Below, one piece after another: positions 45,615-57,400 of a stretch of DNA of 64,000 bases. Below the pieces are notes generated by a model. It saw only the letters and a list, made by a program, of their open reading frames with translations. It searched no databases and was not told the origin of the DNA. Both the position numbers and the translations under genes were made by a program. How positions within the stretch are numbered: the first letter of the stretch is position 1; each line of letters starts with the position of its first letter. The stretch lies in the NCBI RefSeq assembly GCF_905171775.1, contig NC_053492.1:187236278-187300277 (forward strand). Direction: 5' to 3'. The DNA comes from Rana temporaria. Its lineage: Eukaryota; Chordata; Amphibia; Anura; Ranidae.

Positions 45615-46494
45615 GGCTTCAAACCGGCCGGCTGGTCAGTCAAGAACACACTGAAACAGAAAGCACTCGCAAATCCAGCACTACCTGCGACAAACGCGTG
45701 ACAAACAGATACGAGCGCACAGGATGCAACTGCTAAAGCAGAAACAACCTGCTTGCCTATAGCCGAATGACAACTACGTTACCGCAAGCACACGCACTGA
45801 ACCCGTGAATACACGCTGTCAAAGCCTGGAGACCGAGAAGCGCGAATCAGCTCTAACCAAACCTTCACTAACACGAGCAAACCCGTAACTAGCAAAAGAG
45901 GAACAGAGGGCGGCGCCATTAACTTTGGTCTTCCCCTTTATAGTGACGTCGTACGTAGTTTACGTGCACGCGTTCCGGTACGACGGGAATTTGGTCCGCT
46001 GGTGTGTACACGCCAGCGGAACAAAACACAAATCAGCCTTGTACGCCGGAAACTGTCGGGCAGACAGTTTCCAGCGCACAGATCCGGTCGTGAGTAGTGT
46101 TGCTCACGAATATTCGCATTGCGAATATTCGACTCGAATATAGCATATTCGAGAAATCGCGCTATATTTCGAATTTCGCGGTGAATATTCGCAATTCCGA
46201 ATATTCGCATTTTTTCAATTTGATTTTTAAAACAGATCACATCCTATCGACGTCTAAAAGCATTGCTGGTATGATTAGAGACCCTGGGCCGAGTAGCTAA
46301 GCTGAGGCGATCCTTTTATGTTGCCAAATTGAAAAAAAAAAAATTGCGATTTTTCGCTATTGCGAATGCGAAAATGATTGCGAATTTTCGATAACTGTGG
46401 TAGGAGAACTCTGATTGTCTCTGATGCAAAAGGGGGGGGCTTTGTGTATGTTTCTGTTATGAATATTTGTATGTTTGATATTATTATTTTTTGT

Positions 46495-46873
46495 AAGAAG
46501 GAAAAAATTGCGCATACCTTAAAAAAGGGGAGAATACAGCAGCAACTCAAAAATGTTATACAACATAAATTAATACAAGACAGAAAATGGAGTCGCTCTA
46601 CAAGAATAAAAAATATGTCTAGCGACAAGACATGTGGGCAAATTATAAAATAAGCAAGCGCAAATAACTTGTGAAATACACAGTGAAACAAATATATAAA
46701 GAAATATAGTCCCAATAATAGAAAAATAATCTTTCATAAAAATGTCTGATATGTGAAGTGAAAAAAAGTCCAAAGCATGCAGCATGAACGTGTTCAATCT
46801 TCAAGGTGTTTGATTGACAAATGGCTGTGACAGATGGATAGAGTAAAGAATCACCACCAATGCAAAACACTTT
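46495..46873 (-). repeat. possible further insertion inside the hAT
   Basis: This block lacks the GAATATTCG composition of the host element. On the minus strand it ends GTATGCGCAATTTTTTCC, the tail type seen at 17967, 4513 and 48637. No clear target duplication found. Confidence 0.35.
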
Positions 46874-46874
46874 T

Positions 46875-47460
46875 TATTTTCTATTGTAAAATATCACGAA
46901 TATTCTGAGCCAATCAGAGTGCTCCTTCCGCATTTGCCGAATATTCGCAATTATTTTGTATTGTAAAATATCAAGAATATTCTGAGCCAATCAGAGTGCT
47001 CCTTCCGCATTTGCCGAATATTCGCAATTATTTTGTATTGTAAAATATCAAGAATATTCTGAGCCAATCAGAGTGCTCCTTCCGCATTTGCCGAATATTC
47101 GCAATTATTTTGTATTGTAAAATATCAAGAATATTCTGAGCCAATCAGAGTGCTCCTTCCGCATTTGCCGAATATTCGCAATTATTTTGTATTGTAAAAT
47201 ATCACGAATATTCTGAGCCAATCAGAGTGCTCCTACAGCATTTGTCGAAATTGCGCAATAAATATCGCATTCGCATGTTGCGATATTTCGATAAAATATC
47301 ACGAATATTCTGAGCCAATCAGAGCGCTCCTCCAGCATTTCTCGAAATTGCGCAATAAATATCGCATTCGCATGTTGCGATATTTCGATAACATATCACG
47401 AATATTCTGAGCCAATCAGAGTGCTCCTACCGCAGTTATCAAAAAAATCGCAATTATTTT
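46875..47460 (+). repeat. ~77 bp tandem repeats within the hAT
   Basis: AATATTCTGAGCCAATCAGA recurs at roughly 46899, 46976, 47053, 47131 and three more diverged sites. The units have no unique spacers, so it is a minisatellite, not CRISPR. Confidence 0.85.
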
Positions 47461-47625
47461 CGCATTCGCAATAGCGAAAAATCGCAATCATTTCATTTCG
47501 ATAAAATATCACGAATATTCGAATTTAGCGAATATATCTCGAATATTCGAATATATATTCGAGATATATCGCGAAATCGAATATGGCATATTCTGCTCAA
47601 CACTAGTCGTGAGTACAAGGCCTAA

Positions 47626-47946
47626 GAGGAATGATGGAAGCCTGAATTTTCTCCACATGTGAGTCCCAACCTTCTCTGCCTTTTACACTGTGCTGTGCTG
47701 TAAATCTGTCCTACACCTTGCAGGGAAGGTTTGCTGAAAGAAAAGCAACATTCTTGAACATTTTAGGAATTACTGGGACTTCTACATAGTCATAGATGTA
47801 TTCAACATACACAATATATCTTATTAAAATCAATATTTTTTACATACATCTATGTAGCACCTCAGAAGTCTCATCCTAACAAAAAATGTGAGCATTAACA
47901 TCGAGGAATGGTATAATACATCCCAACTTCAGGAAAGTAAAAACAT
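47626..47946. other. intron 3, no element recognised
   Basis: Non-coding sequence between the Harbinger and the next MITE. Confidence 0.5.
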
Positions 47947-47949
47947 TCC

Positions 47950-49518
47950 GGGCCAGATCCACATAGAAATAGATCGGCACAGCGTATCAGAGATACGCTA
48001 TGCCGCCGTACCTTACCTGGCGTTCTTTCGAATCCTCAAAGATTTTGCGCCGTAAGTTATGGCGGCGTAGTGTATTTCTGGCGGCGGAATTCAAATCGGC
48101 GATTAGGGGGCGTGTTTAATTTAAAAGAAGCGCGTCCCCGCGGCGAATGAACTGCGCATGCTCCGTTTCAAAATTTCCCGTCGTGCATTGTGCTAAATGA
48201 CGTCGCAACAACGTCATTTTTTTTTTACTTAGACGTGAATTACGTCCATCTCGATTCAAGGACGACTTACGCAAAAAAAAAAAAAAATCTAATTTCGACG
48301 CGAGAACGACGGCTATACTTAACATGGCAAATCTAACTATACGCAGCAAAAAAGCAGCTTTAACTATACGCCGGAAAAAGCCGACTAGAGGCGACGTAAG
48401 AGAATGCGACGGCCGCGCGTACGTTAGTGGATCGTCGGAAATAGCTAATTTGCATACCCGACGCGGAAAACGACGTGAACGCCACCCAGCGGACGCCGAA
48501 GTATTGCATCTTAGATCCGAAGGCGTACGAGGACGTACACCTGTCGGATTGAACCCAGATGCCGTCGTATCTTGGTTTGAGGATTCAAACTAAAGATACG
48601 ACGCGGGTAATTTGAAAGTACGCCGGCGTATCAGTATACAAGGGGAAAAATGCGCAAAATTCGAATACAATGATTCCTTAATATTATAAAGATATGCAAC
48701 AATGAAGGTGAAAATAAATAAATATATATGTAAAATATATATAAATAAATAAATAATGTGCATGAGATTTGCACAGTACGAAAAGAGTCCAATGCTCCAG
48801 GTGAAGGGGGGGGGGGGGGGAATTGGAAAGTCCGGGGATGGACGGATGAAAGTTTTTGTAGGGGTCACAACTATAACCTCAGGGCTGCCATTATTGAAGA
48901 ACAGAAACCGTGTTCCGAGACTGTAACAAAAAAGCAAGGGAAGAGGCGCCTCTAAGTGTAGATGTTTTAACGTAATTTAATATATAAAAGAGTACAGGCA
49001 ACTCACATTTTTTAAGTTAAAAATAGGCATTTGTACATATTTCTTTAGAGGTGGTCATCAGTTCTGTCACTTGTGGTCCTTCTTCTGCTGGGCACTTGTG
49101 CTGAGCAAAGCTGTCCTTCACCACTGTAGGGTGTTGAGGCCGGCGGCGGTGGGGAAGAAAGCTTGTAAGCCAGGCAAACAAAGTGAAGATGTTGTAGCAG
49201 TAGGATGGCACTGGTGACGTCACTGGAATATGCGATGCGTTTCCTGAGCGTACGAACTGCGGTGGTGCGGCAGTCGCGCTCCTTTATCAAGCTGGTTTGG
49301 TAGGGAAACGGAGCTAAATTTATAGGGGGAGGAGGCGGTGGCAAGGACGTGTGGGGACGCAAAAGGGGGCGGGACAAGACGGCGGTGATGTGAACAGAAA
49401 ACAAGATGCTAGCACAGGGCTGTAATAGGGACCTATAAGGGGGCGGGAGAGGACGGCAGTGTTAATCCTATGGGGGATCAGTAGATACGACGGCGTACTC
49501 TGTCTGTGGATCTGCCCC
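47950..49518. mobile_element. MITE, GGCCCGGATTC family, copy B, with nested insertion
   Basis: GGGCCAGATCCACATAGA at the left and TGTGGATCTGCCCC at the right, flanked by TCC (47947-47949 and 49519-49521). An 840 bp insertion at 48637-49476 interrupts it; without it the element is about 720 bp, the normal family length. Confidence 0.8.
48637..49476 (-). mobile_element. retroposon-like insertion with 7 bp target duplication
   Basis: Flanked by ATCAGTA (48630-48636 and 49477-49483). Read on the minus strand it ends TTGCGCATTTTTCCCCTTGTA, the GCGCA...TTTTCC tail type. It includes a G run at 48806-48820. No protein motif seen. Confidence 0.55.
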
Positions 49519-50308
49519 TCCATCTTTATATTTGTTTATGTATTATATTAATGAGCTTAATGCCCTGTAGACAATAACTTTGTGTACTTTGACATTTTCC
49601 TCCTATTCTATGTCATGTTTCGGCCAGCTATGTGCATATGACTGTGTCTGTATACCTGCTGGTTTGATGTATCACACACCTCACTGTTTTAGGAACGGAT
49701 TCTGTATATGCTTAGTTCATTAATAAAATGTTTCTGTTTTTAAAAAAAGTCCATCCTTGCGTGTGGGGGGAGGGGGGAATATCCTCTTTAACTTACCTGA
49801 TTCCAAGCTCTCTTTCTTCATCCAAAGCCGTGACATCATCATATACCATACAGAGACATTAACCCTGTACAGTATGTTATGATAGGGAGGCTGGAGTGTG
49901 ACCACAGCCAGTACCTTGCATAAAAGCTAAGGGGGACAATCACAGTAGTGGGGGGAAGTGGAGCAAGAAATAAGGTAAAGCTGGTTACACATAGATTGAG
50001 ATTTGTCCAGTTCTCCAGGGACTGGATATATTTCAGTCTTTGTGTAGCCTTCCCTGTAAGACAGAAGCCAATATTAGTTCAGCTTCTCTTGGACAGGACT
50101 ACTGGAAACCTTGTTCTTGCAGCCAATCAGCTGTAGCACTAATCAGTGTATTCTGACAGAGGATAGTCCCGCTGTCAGAATACGATGTCCCAGCAAGGCA
50201 GCAAGGGGGATTTCTGCATCCATATCGCTTGTGTAGATGCAAGAACCCGTCAGCCAGCGATCTGAATAATAATAATAAAAAAAAAAACGTGCACATGTAC
50301 CAACTTAA

Positions 50309-50584
50309 AGCAGTTGTAAACCACAGCAGTGAAAAAAAAAAGAAAACTTTCCCCTGTAAGGCAATTGCATAATGTTCGAGTATGCATCACATACTGGCAC
50401 AATATGAAATGCTCACCTTACAACAAAGCCCTCTGACAGGGCATACATCTTCCCCGGTCTTCCTTCCAGGTTCGCAGGCTCTGGCTGTATGAGTGGCCGG
50501 AGCCGCAATGATGTCACTCCTGCACATGCAAAAAGAATTTCAGAGGTGGTGAGGAGGGGTTGTATCGTCTCCTCACAACCTGCT
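50309..50584. mobile_element. T2-like MITE
   Basis: TTAA at 50305-50308 and 50585-50588. Ends AGCAGTTGTAAACC and CAACCTGCT form a short inverted match, and the interior resembles 33513-33921 (GGCAATTGCATAATG...ATGCATCACATACTGGC). Confidence 0.55.
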
Positions 50585-51116
50585 TTAACCTCTTGAACTC
50601 CACTTTGCATGCAGTTGCAGGCTACTTGCAGAGTGCCGCCTTTCACTTGAATGGGTGATGGTCAGTAGGTGCTACACCTGCTGAAAGCAAGAGGGAGTAC
50701 AATTTCAGCTGCGGCATGTGAACATACCCCGTCGCTGCCTCTAAAGCTACAAGATGGTAGTGGTTGAGGGACGGTAAAAGCACAGCTCAACAGCAGGGTT
50801 TTACTGCACCTCACAGTGGCACACACACATGCACAACATGAACATCAAGAGTCGTACCTGCTAGACTAAACTCAGTGCTAATCCCTGCTGGCTGCTGCTG
50901 TCACAGACCCCCGCTCCTGGCCTGGCGGAGATAATGCCAGCCGCACAGAGGAGGGTACCAGGGAAGTCATCGCGCGCATGTCGCTCCCGGCTTCCACACA
51001 GGCAAAGTGGGGGCTATGTTAGTGCGGGGGGGGGGGTGTGGCCGCAAGAGGCCACAAGAGCCGAGAAGTCGCCGCAGGAGGATGGGGCTGGGACCGCTGG
51101 TGGCCTTGTCAGGAAT

Positions 51117-51250
51117 CCGGCCCCGCCCACGCAACGTCACTTCCGGTATTGGTTACCGGTATCGGTGCATTTTCACGAGTAGCAATGCTTGTGAAAATGC
51201 CTAGCATCTGCATCGATACCGATACCAGTATCGGTATCGGTGCATCCCTA
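51117..51250. repeat. hAT-like MITE fragment with GGTATCGGTGCATCCCTA end
   Basis: The right end is the inverse of TAGGGATGCACCGATACC, a common hAT terminus. Internal CGGTATCGG/CCGATACCG inversions. The left end is not resolved. Confidence 0.5.
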
Positions 51251-52430
51251 ATTGAAAGGCAGGATTTTCCCAAATTATACTTCTTATAACAAACTGAACA
51301 ATAGTACCACATAGTGACTACATGTAAATTATTCCATGTGTTCTACCTTGGTTCTCTTCCCACAGTGGGTGTCAGCCCTACCAGAAGCAAGTTTAACTCC
51401 ATAAAACAACCACAATAGCAAAATTAGGGGGTGCATATCACATAGATCAACCACATCCAATGGAAAATTAGTAGAGACTTCAGCTACAGCCTGCTTCTTG
51501 GCAATACCCCATCAATGTATTGCTTATATAATTTTAATTGAGGCCATTTCTTGGTGTAAATATCGTCCTGTTACCATTTATTTAGGAAGATGTTAGTCAC
51601 ACTAGCACTCATGACTACTCTCTTGATTTAATTATTAAACTGGGTTACTTCTTACTACTTTTTTTCACAGCAATACATTACACAATAATAATAGCAAAAT
51701 ATTCCCTAGTGTATATATTCTACAAAGCATATCCCATTCAGATTATATTTTCAAAGTGTCCATCAAAGTTCATGAGAGAACTTTCTCTATGCCAGTTAAT
51801 TAGTACATACGGTAGTCTTCTCAATTTACTACAGACATAAGACTTTAATTCATGTCTATGAAGTGTATTCTTCCAATTAGAAGATTACTTTCTTTTATCC
51901 TTAAAATATACCATTTTATAAAGGGAAAAGTTAATCCAACTGCTAAATGAATCCAACCCTGAAAGAATAAAGCTGCCCTGTCTATTATTCTTTTAAGTAA
52001 AATAATAATAATAATCATTATCATCATCATCATAATAGTTATGGTGAGGCAGATGGTAATTAATATCAATATCATGAAATATATGGGTAATATCAAAATC
52101 CCACTATAATGACCAATAAGGTAAGTTTCTTGGCACTTTACAAAACTCAACAAGTCATTGTTATATTGTATGTTGTACACTCTACATATTACTAAGCTAC
52201 GATAGAGCTTTTATTACCCTCTGTAGAACAAGAGTATTGATACACCCAGTACAGAAACTAGACATTTTACCAACATAACATGTTAGACAATTAATATATG
52301 TCACGGATATAAATATCCATAGATACCACACCTACCCATACAGTATACATAATAGTAAATTTGATCAGTATTTTTTTGTCACGCTTCCATGAATGTGATT
52401 TAATGCTAAAATGAAAAAATCTCTCTAAAG
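51251..52430. other. end of intron 3, no element recognised
   Basis: AT-rich non-coding sequence with an (ATA)n/(ATC)n stretch at about 52003-52033. Confidence 0.45.
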
Positions 52431-52501
52431 GTAAAATTCATTCGGGTTCAGAAGATTCGATATGTATGGGACACCTACAAAAGGGAATTTCAGAAAATTG
52501 G
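52431..52501 (+). CDS. ATP13A4: ATP13A4-like coding exon 4
   Basis: TCTCTCTAAAG precedes GTA; the exon is 71 nt and ends GG before GTAAGT (phase 2). It encodes VKFIRVQKIRYVWDTYK and REFQKIG, matching the KIRYVW...F--IG segment that follows NRAIRKPDLK in P5B ATPases. It is far from exon 3 (22 kb) because intron 3 contains the Harbinger. Confidence 0.88.
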
Positions 52502-52647
52502 GTAAGTTTAAGAACTTGTGAAGAACATATCCCACCTTTTAAAATCATATTTTCTCAAATCGAACTTTGTACACAGGTTTGCAATGCATACTTGCACTAC
52601 CAGTCAGTTAAGACGTTACCTTCAAGTTCTGATAACAGTTCTATTAA

Positions 52648-52674
52648 AGTGGTTGTAAACCCTTACAGACTACT
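52648..52674. repeat. T2-like MITE scrap
   Basis: TTAAAGTGGTTGTAAACCC and a nearby ACTTTAA, followed by CTACAGGTAAGCCTAG, which is internal T2 sequence as at 33857. An internally deleted copy 146 bp after the exon 4 donor. Confidence 0.5.
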
Positions 52675-52756
52675 TTAACCTACAGGTAAGCCTAGATTAA
52701 GGCTTGGAAAAAATAAAAGAGATGGTGTTGCGCTCCAATAGCATGGAATAGTGTAA

Positions 52757-53936
52757 CCACTTCCAGACCTTAGGTGTTTTTCAGATTTGGTGTTTGTAAG
52801 ACTAAAACAGTTTTTTTCTGCTAGAAAATTACTTAAAACCCCCAAACATTATATATTTTTTTTCTAACACCCTAGAGAATAAAATAGTGGTCATTGCAAT
52901 ACTTTTTGTCACACCGTATTTGCGCAGCGGTCTTACAAGCGCACTTTTTTTGGAAAAAATTCACTTTTTTGAATTAAAAACTAAGACAACAATAAATTTG
53001 GCCCAATTTTTTTACATATTGTGAAAGATAATCTTACGCAGAGTAAAATGATACCCAACATGTCACGCTTAAAAATTGCGCCCGCTCGTGGCATGGCGTC
53101 AAACTTTTACCCTTAAAAATCTTGATAGGCGATGTTTAAAAAATTCTATAGGTTGCATTTTTTGAGCTACAGAGTAGCTCTAGGGCTAGAATTATTGCTC
53201 TCGCTCTAACGATCGCGGCGATACCTCACTTGTGTGAATTTAAACACAGTTTTCATATGCGGGCGCTACTCGCGTATGCGTTCGCTTCTGCGCGCGATCT
53301 CGTCGGGACGGGGGGCTTTAAAAAATTTTTTTTTTTGTTTTCTTATTTATTTTTATTTATTTTATTACTTTTTACACTGAAAAAAATAAATAAAAAAATG
53401 TGATCACTTTTATTCCTATTATAAGGAATGTAAACATCCCTTATAATAGAAAAAAGCATGACAGGTCCTCTTAAATATGAGATCTGGGGTCAAAAAGACC
53501 TCAAATCTCATAATTAGACAAAAATGCAAGAAACAAATAAAAAATGAAACTGTAATTTTTTCAAATGACAAAAAAAAAATTGTATCTTTAAGAGGCTCAC
53601 TTCCGCCCAGCAGAGCTATGGGGACGGGTGAAGGAGATTTTTCCTTCAGTCTCGTCCCCAGTCACCAGCCGAACGGTCCCGATCGCCTCCGCCGCTATCG
53701 ACGGCTACGGTAAGCGGCGGAGGGGGCGGGAGAGCGGCATGAGGAGGGGGGGGTCCCTCTCCCGCCACGATAACGGCGATCTCGCGGCAAATCCGCCGCG
53801 GAGACCACCGTTATCGTGTACCGGACCGCGCACACTAAAGATCGATACCTCGGTTGTGGCAGCAGCTGCTGCCGTTACCGAGATATCAATCTTTAAAAAT
53901 AGGACATACATCGTCGTGCGCAGGTCTGGAAGTGGG
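52757..53936. mobile_element. MITE with CCACTTCCAGACC ends and TAA duplication
   Basis: 1180 bp with CCACTTCCAGACC at the left and GGTCTGGAAGTGG at the right, flanked by TAA (52754-52756 and 53937-53939). Harbinger-type target. GC-rich interior near 53640-53830. It splits another repeat: TTGCGCTCCAATAGCATGG on the left resembles TATGCTCCAATCAAAATG on the right. Confidence 0.7.
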
Positions 53937-53939
53937 TAA

Positions 53940-54900
53940 TTGGTAAAATGTATAAATAACCAGAATAGTATAATTGATAAATTAATGTGCAAATTTACAA
54001 ATAGACTGACTGAAAGATAAAAATCACTATAAATGCTAAGATAAGGTGCATCCAAAGGTGTACTGAATGAATGTGCACACAGTGCAGATAAGGTGACTCA
54101 GGTGCATAAATAAAATCACAGCGTAAAGATAATAATATATGCAGTCGCAGAGGAAATCGCAGGATGATGTTATGCTCCAATCAAAATGAATGCCTGGACA
54201 TAACTGATATACAACAATGATGGATGAATAAAACAGTGAACTGAATAAGAGTTCAAATACATACAAATAGGTGACTGTATAATGTAAGTAAAATCACATC
54301 ATATGAATGGTGGATGGAACCGCAAGATTGTCCAATTGTTACAAAGTGTAAGTGGTGCAACTGTGACTCAGTCCAAGAGGTGAAGAAATTGCAAGGTGCA
54401 AGTAAAGTGCTGGGTGCAGAAATAGAATCGCAACATAAAGATAATATATGCAGTCGCAGGGGAAATCGCAGGATGGTGTAATGCTCCCATCAACATGAAT
54501 GACTGAACATAACTAATATAAACCAATGATGGATAATGCAACTGCGACTCAGTCCAAAAGGTAATGCATCAAATCAAAAGAAATTGCAAAGTGCGAGTGA
54601 AGTGCCGGGTGCTAAATGACATCAGCAAGTGGCAAGGTGACTTGTTGGTGTATGGTGACACCCGAAGGTGTGCTAGCAAATTACCTTAGGGCTGCAAGGT
54701 AAGCAGCATTCAATAAAACCAATGGAATCAGTCGGGGGTAGAGGGGATAACTCCTATCCGTCCTTCCAGTGGTGTGGCACCTAGGAGGTTAAGGCTTCCT
54801 TCCAGGCTGGGTGGTCAGCAAGGTAAGACCGCTCCAAAGTGTGTCACCAGGCAGGGTAGAGAAGACATAGAGGAGGCTCTCTAGTATAATATGTTTTAAA
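53940..54900. repeat. degenerate tandem/duplicated repeat
   Basis: Two diverged copies of a block (GCAGTCGCAGRGGAAATCGCAGGATG at about 54141 and 54451, then GCTCC-ATCAA-ATGAATG). No gene. Confidence 0.55.
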
Positions 54901-56392
54901 CACTCAGCGGTTTATTTAAACATATAACAAATGGGTACTCACATTTGGTACTCACATTTAAAACAGTAATAAGTGTATATCTGAAACGAGCAGCGAGCTC
55001 ACACTGTGCAAAACATCCTTCCGGTTTAACTTAGACGCATGTTAATGCTAAAAAATACTAAAAAGCAAGTCAAAAAAGTCATAGATATTATGTCATTTGC
55101 ACATGTATGGTCTTAAAGTTACATTAAAGGTTATTATTTTGTTTTTCAAAATTAAAATAAAAAATATGTTATACAGTACTTACCTGCTTTGTGCAACAAT
55201 ATTGCACAGAGTGGTCTCTTACCTAATTTTTCAGTCCTGTTCTGATGCTGTCTGCACCTATTCTCTTCTGGGTGCCCCCTCAGCAAACCAGGTGCTAAGG
55301 GAGCACCCATGCGGGCACTCTACTGAGTTGGGCTGCGTGTCCATAGACACACATTATGCCAGTAAGCCCATGTAAGTGAGAGGAGCTGTGCTGCAGCCAG
55401 GACTCTGTCAGGTAAGTATTTAGGGATGGGGTGAGTAGATTAGGATGTGTTTTTTTATTTTGTTTTAATGCAGGGAATTAACTGAGTAACTTCAAGTGGT
55501 TGAAAAGCATCTGTCAATCCCAAAGGAACATTATTGGACAATGACATTTAGCTAAAATAATTATAATGCTGTGAAAAAGTAATTGCCCCTAAACCTAGTT
55601 GGTTGTGCCACTCTTGGCGGCAACATCTGCAGTCAAGCGCTTGCGATAACTGCCAATGAGTCTCTCACATTGCTGTGGAGGAATTTTGGCCCACTCTTCT
55701 TTGCAGAATTGTTTTCATACAGCCACATTGGAGGGTTTTTGAGCATTTAAGGTCATGCCACAGCATCTCAATCGGATTTAAGTGGACTTGCTGGTGTTTT
55801 TTAGATCATTGTCCTGCTGCATAACCCAAGTGTGCTTGAACTTGAGGTCACAAACTGAGCGCAGAATTCATGATTCATGGTTCCATCAATTATGGCAAGT
55901 CATCCAGGTCCTGAAACTGCAAAGTAGCCCCAGACCATTCACTGTCACCATGTTTGACTGTTGATATTATATTCTCTTTATAAAATGCTGTGTTGGTTTT
56001 ACGCCAGATGTAACAAACGCACACCTTCGAAAAAGTTAAACTTTTGTCTTATCACAGAAGATTTGCCCAAAAGTCTTGAGGCTAATCAAGATGTTTTTTG
56101 GCAAATGTGAGATAAGCCTTTGTGTTTTTTTTGGTCAGCAGTGGCTTTCGCCTTGGGACTGACATTTATGTCCAGTCTCTTTCTTATTGTTGAATCATTA
56201 ACACTGACCTAAAAGTGAAGTTCTTTAGATGTTGTTCTGGTTTTTTTTATGACCTCCTGGCTAAGTCGTCATTGTGCTCTTGGAGTAATTTTTGTAGGCC
56301 GGCCACTCCTGGGAAGATTAACCAATATTCCAAGTTTTCTCCATTTGTAGATAATGTCTCTCACTATGGTTTGCTGGAGTCCCAAAGCCTTT

Positions 56393-56799
56393 TGCCGCGT
56401 ACACACGATCAGTCCATCCGATGAGAATGGACCGATGGACCATTTTCATCGGTTAACCGATGAAGCTGACTGATGGTCCGTCGCGCCTACACACCATCAG
56501 TTAAAAAAACGATCGTGTCAGAACGCAGTGACGTAAAACACAACGACGTGCTGAAAAAAACGAAGTTCAATGCTTCCAAGCATGCATCAACTTGATTCTG
56601 AGCATGCAAGGATTTTTAACAGATGGTGGTCGTGCCTACTAACGATCGGTTTTGTCCTATCGGTTACGAATCCATCAGTTAATTTTAAAACAAGTTGCCT
56701 TTTTTTTAACCGATGGCGCCCACACACGATCGGTTTTGACCGATGAAAGCGGTCCATCAGACCATTCTCATCGGTTTAACCGATCGTGTGTACGCGGCA
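56393..56799. mobile_element. MITE, TGCCGCGTACACACGATC family
   Basis: 407 bp with TGCCGCGTACACACGATC and the exact inverse at the right end. It is inserted into AAAGCCTTAGAAAT of the Tc1 relic; the flanks are TTT (56390-56392) and TTA (56800-56802), consistent with a TTA duplication with one change. Confidence 0.8.
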
Positions 56800-56929
56800 T
56801 TAGAAATAGCTTTGTAACCTATTCCAGACTGATACATGTCAATTACTTTGTTTCTCTCTGTTCTTGAATGATGTGTTGCTTTTTTAGATCTTTTAGCGTG
56901 CCTCACTTTATCAGACAGCTTCTATTTAA

Positions 56930-57400
56930 AGGAGTTGTAAAGGAAGAAGGTTTTTTATCTTAAAGCAGTCTATGCATTAAGATAAAAAGCCTTCTGTGTT
57001 TAGCAGCCTCTCCAGCACCCCCTAATACTTACCTGAGCCCCCTCTCTGTCCAGCAATGTCCACAAGTCCCTTGGCCATCCCTGACTCTCCCTCCTGATTG
57101 GCACAGCAGCGGCGCCATTGGCTCCAGTGTCTGTCAATCAAAGTCAGTTAGCCAATAAGGACAGAGAGGTGACTGGGCTGAACAGCAGCGCTGTGTCTGA
57201 ATGGACATAGGAATCTGAAGTTTGGCTTGGGTGCCCCTATAGCAAGCAGCTTGCTGTGGGGGCACTCAACAGGAGGGAAGGGCCAGGAGACCCGAAGAGG
57301 GAGCTGAGAAGAGGCCACCCTATGCAAAACCACTGCACTTAAGAGGTAAGTATAACATGCTTGTTTTAAAAATAAATAAAAAACAAGACTTTATAATACT
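56930..57400. mobile_element. T2-like MITE in the Tc1 relic
   Basis: TTAA (56926-56929) then AGGAGTTGTAAAGGAAGAAGG. It sits where the Tc1 sequence should read CTATTTAAGTGATTTC. The right end is eroded, so its limit is approximate. Confidence 0.6.

Larger units (their letters stand above)
46095..47605. mobile_element. non-autonomous hAT element nested in Harbinger
   Basis: 1511 bp with TAGTGTTGCTCACGAATATT at the left and the inverse ...GCTCAACACTA at the right, flanked by the 8 bp duplication GTCGTGAG (46087-46094 and 47606-47613). Both features are diagnostic of hAT. The interior is rich in GAATATTCG and has no transposase. It sits 9 bp from the Harbinger terminus, splitting the right terminal repeat. 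Confidence 0.92.
36562..47622. mobile_element. autonomous PIF/Harbinger transposon, three genes, with nested hAT
   Basis: An 11,061 bp element flanked by TAA (36559-36561 and 47623-47625), the canonical Harbinger target. Terminal repeats are GGCCTCGTACTCACGACC at the left and the inverse of GTCGTGAGTACAAGGCC at the right, one mismatch. Order: MADF-like gene (minus), Myb/SANT-like gene (plus), HARBI1-like transposase (minus). Removing the hAT insertion with one target copy (1519 bp) and one tandem copy (about 1.14 kb) leaves about 8.4 kb. Known Harbingers encode a nuclease plus a Myb/SANT-like partner; here a third DNA-binding-type gene is present. All three frames are open, so the copy is young. 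Confidence 0.9.

Noticed and set aside
43977..45736. + strand frames over the transposase
   Set aside because: Antisense to the HARBI1-like coding exons, without domain or promoter.
46875..47460. Regularly spaced repeats resembling a CRISPR array
   Set aside because: The units repeat over their whole ~77 bp with no unique spacers, inside a hAT element of a vertebrate genome.
48324..48593. 89-codon Arg-rich frame
   Set aside because: Inside a GGCCCGGAT-family MITE; composition reflects its TACG/CGAC motifs.
53628..53939. 103-codon frame in a GC-rich stretch
   Set aside because: Lies fully inside the TAA-flanked MITE and has no domain.
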